A stretch of 64,000 nt of DNA, taken from Nemophila menziesii. Taxonomy: Eukaryota > Streptophyta > Magnoliopsida > Boraginales > Hydrophyllaceae. Under the pieces are notes generated by a model that was not told the DNA's origin, searched no databases, and worked only from the letters and a program-made list of their open reading frames with translations. The position numbers were made by a program, and so were the translations under genes. Location of the stretch: assembly GCA_029959085.1 (NCBI GenBank), contig JARWIR010000005.1:34837350-34901349 (forward strand), in the 5' to 3' direction. Position 1 is the first letter of the stretch, and each line of letters begins with the position of its first letter. Of this stretch, positions 1-7,989 are shown in pieces.

Positions 1-738
1 TTTTCAGTTTAAAGCAGTTTTTCTTTAAATGCCCAATTTTCCCACAGTGAAAACATTTTCTAGTTTCTTTCCCTTAGTGTTTTTCTTATTTTTTTTATCC
101 TTAACAGGCTTAGGGATCAAGGTAGGCTGTATTCTTTTCACAAACATATCTGCACCAGTCTTTTAAGGGACTTAAGTTCATTTTCTCTAGTTTTCAAGGC
201 AGTTACTACTTGATCATACTCAGGGACAGAAGTAGCATACTGAATACATCTTTAACAACTTGAAAAGAATCAGGAATGGCATTTAACAGAATCATGCATT
301 TGCTAGTATCATCTAAAGCCATAGAAGTACCCTTAAGCACAAGACACATTTTAGTAAACTTATCAAGGTTTTCATCAATAGATTTAGAACTATCCATTTT
401 ATAATTAAACAGAGAACCTTTCAAGAAAGAAAGATTAGGCACAGACTTAGTAGAGTAAAGATATTCGAGTTTACCCTACAAACCAATAGTTGTTTCAGCA
501 CCATCTACCTGGCGAATTACTGAGTCAGATAGATTCAAAAAAGAGGATATTATAAGCTTCTTCCTTAATTTTAGCTTCCTTATCAAGCTCACCTTCAACG
601 CCATTCTTTAATATCTTCTAGTAAAGCACTTCTAACCTTATGATGAGATAATAACACTTTCATCTTTTTCTGCCAAACACCAAAATCTATTTTCCCATCG
701 TATACCGACATATCAATACGAGTTGACGTTGTCTTCAT
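1..738 (-). pseudogene. Copia gag polyprotein, N-terminal and zinc-knuckle part, broken
   Basis: Gag is the nucleocapsid-like protein that packages Copia RNA in cytoplasmic virus-like particles. On the minus strand an ATG at 736-738 opens a frame beginning MKTTSTRIDMSVYDGK, followed by the tryptophan of the usual GVWQKKM block. The frame shifts near base 600. The longest later frame (442 to 206) has the UBN2-like block LDKFTKMCLVLKGT. At about 55 to 10 a CCHC zinc knuckle is visible in another frame (C-F-H-C-G-K-I-G-H-L-K-K-N-C). At least one further frame change lies between these blocks. The homology is clear from these motifs, but the copy cannot make full-length Gag. Protease and pol would follow to the left, outside the window. 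Confidence 0.8.
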
Positions 739-920
739 AGGGATTTAATCAAGAAGAAAAGAAAACCCACTTTGTAACAATTTGAAAACCTTTCAATTGA
801 TTCGGGAAACCAAAAGAGATCTCCAGGAAATCAAAAAACCGATAAAACCCTAATTTTCGAAAGACCCAAATCTGAGAATCTAAAGAACGTTAAATAAAAT
901 CAAAAACAATTTTAAAGAAA

Positions 921-932
921 GCTCTGATACCA
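921..932 (-). other. Primer binding site, initiator tRNA-Met, Copia element 1
   Basis: The minus strand reads TGGTATCAGAGC, the standard plant Copia PBS complementary to the 3' end of initiator tRNA-Met. It sits one base inside the LTR end at 934 and fixes the element orientation. Confidence 0.9.
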
Positions 933-933
933 C

Positions 934-1535
934 TGTTGTAAATACTTAATTCTTAGATCAAGTTTTAAGAAAAGATTTAGTCGAAAATAGTTTTCAGAAA
1001 ATGATAAAGTACAGAAAGTAAAGAACACAAGAAATTATCGTGGTTCAGTCACAATTGACCTATATCCACGTTGAGCCCATGTGAGAGTGGCCCCGTTTCA
1101 CTATATGCCTCAGATTACTAGTTTGATCACCTCTCAGAATAAAACCCCTCAAGTTCACACAATATTACAATTCTTCCACAAATCTTCCTAGTACATCAAC
1201 TACGCTGAAATACAACTAAGAATTGAATCAGTATATTCAATCTAATAGATTTGCTAAACTGTAATCTAAACTATCAAGCTATCGATGACAAAACCAAGAG
1301 TTTCGTCTAAAATAGGGTTTCGAGAGAGAGAGAGAGAGTTGAGAGGAAGAGTAATCGAAGAAGTGAAGTGTCAAAGGAGGAAAGAAGCCCTTTTATATGA
1401 CACAAAGACAAGACTCAATCTCAGCCATCCATCTAATCCGAAATCAGGAGATCAAATGCGCCCACGTAGCTTCTAAGTCATCCAACCAAATTAAAACAGT
1501 GTGGCACGTGGTGTATCAAATAAAAACCTCCAACA
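934..1535 (-). repeat. 5' LTR of Copia element 1
   Basis: On the minus strand the LTR begins TGTTG near 1535 (1538 is also possible because of a CAACAACA run) and ends ACAACA at 934, one base from the primer binding site. It contains a short GA run (about 1321-1337). The 3' boundary is firm because of the PBS. The 5' boundary rests only on the TG...CA rule. Confidence 0.7.
1390..1397 (-). promoter_or_regulatory. TATA box of Copia element 1 LTR
   Basis: The minus strand reads TATAAAAG followed by GGCTTC inside the LTR, in the sense of the element. Position and sequence fit an LTR Pol II promoter. The transcription start is inferred about 30 bases further (near 1360). Confidence 0.55.
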
Positions 1536-1538
1536 ACA

Positions 1539-2227
1539 AATAATACTTCACACACATATATATAACAAATAACTTATACCCGGATCATATAATAACTCTA
1601 TAAATTGAAGAATTTACCTTTGCCAACCAAGAAATATAAATATAAAGGCTTTCTTTGAAATCACCTTCTCTACTTTCTACAATTCTTAAGAGCTTTTAAG
1701 TGTAATGAATTCGAAAGATCTGCTATCTCTTAGCTATTCCTTTCATTTCTTCTATTTCTCCGTTTGCTATTGATTCTTCTGTTTTTCTATTCTTCTGGTA
1801 TTTCTTTTTCTTTTATTTCCTTCTCCCTCGTTCAAACAATCAGATTATAAAATATATTATATAACTCTATAAGTTCCTGTTGTGCATTTTACAAATGAAG
1901 ATAATACAATCCAAGGCCCAAAATTTGGGAACTTTCTTTTTTAAGTTCTAATTACAAAAACTTCTTTTTAAAGTCCTAGTTTCTAATTTCTGATTTGATT
2001 TCTTACCTTTTTACCCTTGCTCTTTATGTTTTTTTCATTACTTTGTTTTTTGTTTTTTTGGGTCCCGAAATTATGTTTGGTTTGTTTTTTGATTTTTTAC
2101 CCTTTGTCGATGTGGGTACGGACCCATCTTGAACAATAGCTACATGGGTCCGTACCCATACCGAATTTTTTATCGCAGCGTATATCAAATAACAAAAAAA
2201 TTCAACTCAACTACACGGGGCTGTACC
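1539..2227. other. AT-rich spacer with one perfect 14 bp inverted repeat
   Basis: I see no coding frame or recognisable element. The only structure is GGGTACGGACCCAT at 2114-2127 and its exact reverse complement at 2144-2157, separated by 16 bases. The same GGGT/TACCC theme recurs in the tandem repeat that follows. Confidence 0.5.
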
Positions 2228-2463
2228 CAGTAAGAACACCCACTTTTTGGATCAACAAAATCAATACAGTTCAGCAAAAAAATTACAATCTGGGTCTGGC
2301 CCCATAACAACAACTAACATATGGGGCTGGCCCATACATGCCTCATATAAGCCCAGTAAGAACACCAATTTTTTGGATCAACAAAATAAATACAGCACAA
2401 CAAAGAAAATTACATTCTGGGTCTGGCCCCATATCTAACACCTACCATATGGGGCTGGCCCCA
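2228..2463. repeat. Two-copy tandem repeat, period about 126 bp
   Basis: The block starting CAGTAAGAACACC occurs at 2228 and again at 2354. Each copy continues through TTTTTGGATCAACAAAAT and TCTGGGTCTGGCCCCATA and ends CATATGGGGCTGGCCC. The copies differ by scattered substitutions. GGGGCTGGCCC lies near an inverted partner, so each unit can fold locally. Function unknown. Confidence 0.8.
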
Positions 2464-2640
2464 TCTAAACCCATTTACGTTCGACACTATAAAAAAACCT
2501 GGATCGACGAACGAAGACTCGAACCACGAACGAACCACACCAACTTCGCAGCCACGAACGGAGACTCAAACCAAAAGGCTTCAGGCGAGCTCGAACCAGA
2601 AGGATTCGCTGAAGTTAGTCACGTTCAATAACCTCGAGCA

Positions 2641-2999
2641 GTGCTTCCATGTCGGTCTGATTTGGTGTTGATAGAAGATAGAGGGATAGTGATGGTGGCG
2701 GATTTGGTGCAAGACGACAGATCTGGGAGATCGTCCTCGCTGGCGGCGGTCCTTCATGGCGACGGTCTTCATCACTGGTGCAGGGGAAATGGAGGGGTCG
2801 CGCTACAGATCGGGCCTCACTGGCGGTTTTCGTTCATGCAGATTCGAGATGAAGCTCAGATCGAAGGGGGTGGTTTCGTTTATGCTTCGACGATGGTGAT
2901 GATGGTGGGGGGCTCGTTGACGGTGATGATGGAGGAGAGGGTGGTGGTGGTGATGTTGGTGGTGAGTGGTTTGGTGGGGAGGCGGTTCGGTGTCCATTT

Positions 3000-3088
<89 letters not shown>

Positions 3089-3315
3089 AGAAAGAAGAGA
3101 GTGAGAGTGAGCAGAATGGGATGGGTTGGGAAGGGGGGATTCGGTTCATTAATGGGTTGGGGGTGGAATTTTTGTGTTTCATTATGGAGAAGAGTTTGGG
3201 GGTATTTTGGTACAATCCCCGTATAGTTAGACTAATTAGGGATTGGTTGGATTTGAGATTTAAAACCGAAAGTAAGATGAGAGTTGGGCTATATAAAGTA
3301 AAATTTCCTTTATAA
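2641..3315 (+). other. Open frame of 224 codons across a GA tract, doubtful coding
   Basis: A frame starts at 2641 and runs to 3315, reading through the (GA)n tract as an Arg-Glu repeat (about residues 121-149). Before the tract it has Met/Val-rich stretches typical of translated GGTGGT/GATGGT DNA; after it there is no recognisable domain. Upstream, CTATAAAAAAACC near 2488 could be a TATA box. I recognise no family, and an overlapping 149-codon frame exists on the other strand, so the frame may be open by chance because dinucleotide repeats contain no stops. Alternatives are the 5' exon of a lost gene or a non-coding RNA. Confidence 0.2.
3002..3088 (+). repeat. (GA)n microsatellite
   Basis: An almost perfect GA run of about 43 units. 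It is bordered by GTCCATTTCAA on the left and CAGAAAGAAGAGAGTGAG on the right. Confidence 0.97.
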
Positions 3316-3513
3316 ATGTACCAAATCAAAATTCCACGTCCATCAATTAAATAATAATAATTTTACCAACCTAATTAATATTGAAATAACTTCAATTTGA
3401 TCCAAATAAAGTTTTGAAATATTACTGCTAGAGTATCCAGAAATTTGAAGATAGTGGATAACGTCGTTTTAGCCACCTATCTACCATTATAAGAAGTAGA
3501 AATTTAAAAGATA
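3316..3513. other. AT-rich spacer
   Basis: No gene or repeat recognised before the MITE that starts at 3514. Confidence 0.4.
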
Positions 3514-3689
3514 AGTAATGATATATACCACCCAAATTCATACCACTCAAATGTCACCCAATGACATGGCGTGAATTGATTGGTTACAAATCTTTAATCA
3601 AATCAAGGAAATAAATGCATTAACAATTTGTGAACCAATCAATTCACGCCACGTCATTGGGTGACATTTGGGTGGTATATATCATTACT
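3514..3689. mobile_element. MITE with long terminal inverted repeats (family AGTAATGAT)
   Basis: The left end AGTAATGATATATACCACCC is mirrored by the right end (…GGGTGGTATATATCATTACT). The inverted repeat extends with few mismatches for about 70 bases per arm, covering TGTCACCCAATGACATGGCG and GAATTGATTGGTT, leaving a loop of about 40 bases. The flanks share TTTAAAAGATA (left) and TTTAAAGATA (right), a likely 9-11 bp target duplication that would suggest a Mutator-type source. Copies with the same ends occur at 36840-37005 and 48790-48960. It has no coding capacity. Confidence 0.85.
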
Positions 3690-3947
3690 CTTTAAAGATA
3701 TATTGGACGTAGAAGCAGGTGCTCAGCATGACTTGGATCCGAATGTGAGTGCTGAATTGTTTATTAATCAGTCCCAGAATTCCTTAAGATTTGACTAATT
3801 ATATCTCTATTGTTGTAGGTAAATTTAGAACATTCTTATCAATATTAAATTTATTCAAGATCTTAATTACAATACAGTGTAGAAAGTAGAATCTCAAGGT
3901 TGAAATATTAGAGTAGAGACACAAGAAAAAAACAATCTTGGAGATCG
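3690..3947. other. AT-rich spacer
   Basis: No gene or repeat recognised between the MITE and the SINE. Confidence 0.4.
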
Positions 3948-4052
3948 ATAGTTAGCCTAATGGTTAGGCTAACTCCGCAGAGACCAAGAGGTCCTGGGAT
4001 CGAATCTTATTGGAGTTAAAATGACTCCGAGTACAAAGTGACTCTCCCATAT
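3948..4052 (+). mobile_element. tRNA-derived SINE, copy 1
   Basis: A Pol III A-box-like TTAGCCTAATGG (3952-3963) is followed about 33 bases on by a B-box-like GGATCGAATCT (3997-4007). The 3' part ends AGTGACTCTCCCATATATT. The same 3' end (TGACTCTCCTATATAT) occurs in the minus-strand copy at 15546-15640, which makes a shared SINE family likely. Boundaries are approximate and no target duplication was found. Confidence 0.6.
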
Positions 4053-4165
4053 ATTAAATGTATGAAAAAAAGAAAAAAGCAATCTTTTGACCCAAAAGAA
4101 AAAAAAGAAAAAGAAATAGCAAACCAGATTTCATCATTGTCATCCTCATCAGCTCACTATGATCA

Positions 4166-5994
4166 TCATTGGGTAGTATCATCACCATCACTGGAACTAA
4201 CAATCTTAGAAGCACATTGACAACATATGGTGAAAGAGCAAGTTTCACATACAAAGGCAGTCTTTCCTTTCATATCAACATCACATTTGTCACAACAGAA
4301 GTTATGTTTAACCTTCCTCGTGAATTTAAGAGGATGTGAGTGAGAATCAATTTGAATTTCAGCCCCAAATTTCGTATTACGTGAGATGCCAATCCTAGGA
4401 ATGCAATTTGCATGAAATGAATGGTTGCATTCACGACAATGATAAATACGGTACTTTGGATGACATTCTTTCTCGCACATGTCACAAGTAATTTTATCTG
4501 GATGATAATCAAATGGTGGAAAACTGAGGATAAGTGTGTGTATCACATCTATGTCCCACATTCTTAGGTAACATTGCACATCTCATTCCCAGTTTGAATT
4601 TTAAATTTTTAGGACAAGTCTTGCAATGGTAGAAGATACCTTTTTCAATGTTTGTACAAGCATCACAAACCTCCTCAGAAGCAGATTCACCTCGAACAAG
4701 TATGTGTTGATGATCTTCATATTTTATGGTACTAGGAAGAAGAGCACATCTTAAGTCTAACACAAATTCACAATCAAAACATGCATACATAAATCCATTA
4801 CAACCAATATCACAACTGCTGCATCGGAAAGGGCTGAAAAATTTATCTACGTTGAAATAGAAGGAGAGTCTATGTTGGGGATGAAAATAAGATGATAAAT
4901 CTTTGGGTAATCGAGCACAATCTTCATGGATAAAGTAGTTGCATTGAGCACAAGTGTAACATGAACCCGATATGGGTTCCACACAACCATTGCACACTGT
5001 TTCATGATCATCTTCCATAAATTCGTAAGACTCAGCTTGGACATTGGAGAGAATCAGAGGGTGCTTATGGCTAAAGTGTTCCATTTCTGATGATAGTTCA
5101 ACCAGTGGGATGTTATTTTGCTCCAAGAAATGTCTGATCAGTACTGAAGATAAGTTCTCGCTGGCACTCTGATCACATCTGGACAGATCTCCTCATTAAT
5201 TCTAATAATCAAAGAGTGTATGGGATTATTAGATAGATGCAAATTAAAAGAGAAAAAACCTTTCTAAATAAATAAATAAATAAATCTTACAAGTTAGGTT
5301 TATAAGAGGTCATGCAGTTGAGATGGATGAAGTATCGACATAGGGCACAGTAATAGACCCAAGTGCTTGGATGTAGCTTGTAATGACAGATATCACATTT
5401 TAGTCCGTAAAGTTTGTATTCTTGTGGAAAAGAATAAGCTAAGGTGAGAGGGTGAGGGTGAACATTTAACGACAAGTAATTGTTTGTCATTGATCCACAT
5501 GTTTTGTGAATCCAGAATTGGCACACAGTGCAATCATACGACTCATCTTTCTTCTCTACGCCACAAGCATCACATTTAAACAGAACACTTCTTGGTTGGA
5601 TTTTTAAGAGGTGGGGATGACTTGGGTGATCCAACGTGCTCGCTAACTGAGAACACGAAATATCCACATCAAACTCGCACGTTTTGCAATGATATGTGAA
5701 ACCCTTCCAATCTCTTTGACAAATATTGCATATACATTCTCCTCCTCTATAAGGCGGTGTGGCTAAGAGTTGAAGTGGGTGTTGAGAATGCATTGGATGA
5801 GTAATCTCGATCGGTAGTTCAGCACATGATTTGTGGAGAAAGACTTTACATTTGCTGCAACTGTACATTGTTGATCTTGAGGAGACTGCTTCTTTACAAC
5901 CGTGACACTCAAATTTCTCCCCTTCCACATCCACTTGCATTTCATCGATGAGTACAAGCGGATGCTCCTCATGGCTAAAATGCTTGATCTTCAT
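4166..5994 (-). pseudogene. DC1 (cysteine/histidine-rich C1) domain gene, two exons, two frameshifts
   Basis: A plant DC1-family gene; members are zinc-binding, diacylglycerol-kinase-like C1 proteins implicated in stress and hormone responses, with mostly unknown ligands. Exon 1 (5994-5291, 234 codons, start MKIKHFSHEEHP) holds four DC1 units with the pattern H-x-HPL...CxxC...Y-x-CxxC...H-x-C. An 89 bp intron (5290-5202, GTAAG...TTATTAG) follows and joins in frame to exon 2 (5201-4166), which carries about five more units (HFSHKHPLIL, HPQHRLSFYF, CDMCEKE, CDKCDVD). Exon 2 has one frameshift near 5160-5172 (between VIRVPA and SENLSS) and another in an ACACAC run near 4534-4541, before SFPPFDYHPD. 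All zinc ligands outside these points look kept, so damage is recent or could be sequence error. A Copia element starts nine bases upstream of the ATG. Family assignment is firm; whether it is expressed or functional is unknown. Confidence 0.88.
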
Positions 5995-6329
5995 CCCACA
6001 AACTGAAGGAATGCAATAACGATTATATCACATATAATACAGCGGAAAATAGAAATTGCACTCCTAAGCCAATCTAGTTGCAATTTAAGAATTTAAATGG
6101 AAACAAAGAATATCGATTACATACCTTAACGCTTTGTATGAGAATCGAATTGTTTAATACCAGCTTCAAAAGTTTGAAGCCTCCACGCTTTGCATACCGA
6201 GCTTGAACCTTACTTCCAGAATCACAATTCTAGCTTGGAGACAAAAGACCTTTTGTTTCTTGGGGTTTTTTTTTCTTGGTGGAAAAAAAACTGATGGAAA
6301 AATTAAGTTCTGTATAATGACTATCATTA

Positions 6330-6337
6330 TATTTATA
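6330..6337 (-). promoter_or_regulatory. TATA box in the 3' LTR next to DC1
   Basis: The minus strand reads TATAAATATAATG inside the LTR, in element sense and about 340 bases upstream of the DC1 start codon. In the equivalent 5' LTR it lies near 13091-13098. If this LTR promoter is active, transcripts would read directly into DC1. Confidence 0.5.
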
Positions 6338-6476
6338 AAACCCCAACAGAAGAAAATGAAAAGACAAGAATAGGAAAAGTCAGGAACGTATAATGAAATT
6401 GATTATCTTAATAATCTAGTCCATTACCACTTGTGAAGTGGATTTGGACTTTCTACATTATACAAAAACAATTGAC

Positions 6477-6530
6477 TAGCCTAGCGGTTAGTGACACATT
6501 TCTCACTACTAGAGGTTCGTGGTTCTATCC
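6477..6530 (+). other. tRNA-like A box / B box pair inside the LTR (left copy)
   Basis: TAGCCTAGCGG (A-box-like, 6477-6487) and GGTTCTATCC (B-box-like, 6521-6530) lie 33 bases apart, as in a tRNA or SINE head. The right LTR has the canonical B box GGTTCGATCC, so this copy carries a T in place of the conserved G. Probably an old SINE now part of the LTR. Confidence 0.5.
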
Positions 6531-7684
6531 ACAAACTTATCAATTTTTTCCTTTTCCTTTTTGTCTTAGTTCGGTCTTATATTAGAATATTAAATTGTGC
6601 TAGCAAATTAATATACCAATATTCCAAGTATATATTTAATTAATATTTATTATCTAATAATAAAATTAATTAACGACATGAAGCAAGATCAATACACTCG
6701 TTAGTGTGCGACTACGTGGGTTCATCGTTAAACCGGTAGTAGTTAATTAAATTAACCACTAATCAAGGTTGGCGTCTAACAACACTCCCCAACGACCGGA
6801 TAACGTGAAGTAACTCTGTATAAAGAACCCGGTGAAGAATCATACATGTATTCCCTCTATCTTTACAGCTCCGGATCATCCCGGGATATGGTACAACTGT
6901 CAAATCCCATTAGAAAATCAACTACGTTACACGTCGATTATCAACGATTGAAGAATGACCTAAGAAACTCATTTCTTCATTCATTCTATCACCTTGGCCA
7001 AGGATTCGATACAATCGTTATAATCTTATGACATCGTAGAGCTCAAACTCTTTACCTAGAGTTGATAGATTCCATCTTGACTCATCCCTAGGAGCATATA
7101 TACTTAGCTACGTCCAATATCCTTTCGACTAGTATTATGACACACTAGTAGTCCAGTATCAAAACATAACAAGCACATACACAACTAGTGATGATCTCAG
7201 GTCAAAGGATTACAAGTATAAAAATCCTTATAGAGATTAACCTACTTGACAGTTCAAGGTAATTAACCATTAGGAATCTCCAGTTTTAGCCGGTTCGATA
7301 ATCACATCTCTATGTGCATTATCTATGCACCTAACTCGGTAAACGAGAACTACCGATATTTATCCAATAAATACTTGTTAGCTACATATTAATCTAACCG
7401 GATTATCGAGTTCCTAACTCGATGATCCTACGATTAAGAACAAGTTTAGATTAAGTCCTCTAAGCTAGATTCTCATTATCATAACACCTTATGATATCTA
7501 GTTTGTAACTTAATCAAGGATTTGCCTTTATATTATGTAGATTAATACCATAATCATAAAGGCGTGCCATATATTCAAGGAAACAATTTCTTTAATCAAA
7601 ACTGTAGGGATAACTATTATCGTGTACAGTAAACACTTGTTCAATTCATTACAAGACGATCGGGGCTAGGGCATAATTCCAACA

Positions 7685-7695
7685 ATCTCCCACTT
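7685..7695 (-). other. Polypurine tract of Copia element 2
   Basis: The minus strand reads AAGTGGGAGAT directly before the 3' LTR. This is the usual plant Copia plus-strand primer sequence. Confidence 0.85.
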
Positions 7696-7989
7696 GGCCT
7701 AGACCCAATCGTTCAAGTACCATAATTCATATACAGTTTGTCCTCATCAGACTCTTCTGATAGACAACTTAGATGAATAGATATACATCGTGTTCCTTCC
7801 TTCTACCTATTGAATGTGAACATCTTTATGTTCAATTATATCTCGAATCAAGCGGTACTACTGCAGAATTTGTTTGGATCTATAGTTTATTCTAGGTTTC
7901 TTTAATCATACAATATCTCAAATATTTTCATCGTATAAAGAAACAATATCTACATTGTGAAACCACACTATGAATATATAAAGAACTAT

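Larger units (their letters stand above)
1..1538 (-). mobile_element. Copia LTR retrotransposon, 5' end (element 1, truncated by window edge)
   Basis: Read on the minus strand, the order is LTR (about 1535 to 934), primer binding site (932 to 921), then a gag gene running off the window at base 1. The remainder (pol and 3' LTR) lies to the left outside the window. The order LTR, tRNA-Met PBS, UBN2-type gag with a CCHC knuckle is characteristic of Ty1/Copia. The gag carries frameshifts, so this copy is not autonomous. No target-site duplication can be checked because the other end is missing. Confidence 0.85.
6004..7684 (-). repeat. 3' LTR of Copia element 2
   Basis: 1681 bp. On the minus strand it begins TGTTGGAATTATGCCC and ends GCATTCCTTCA. 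Its end is nine bases from the DC1 ATG and its sense direction is the same as DC1. It is nearly identical to 12765-14447. Confidence 0.96.

Noticed and set aside
1285..1476. 63-codon frame in the LTR of Copia element 1
   Set aside because: Runs through a short GA stretch of the LTR antisense to the element; no similarity recognised.
6846..7031. 61-codon frame, repeated at 13607-13792
   Set aside because: It lies inside both LTRs of Copia element 2 and is conserved only because the LTRs are young duplicates.
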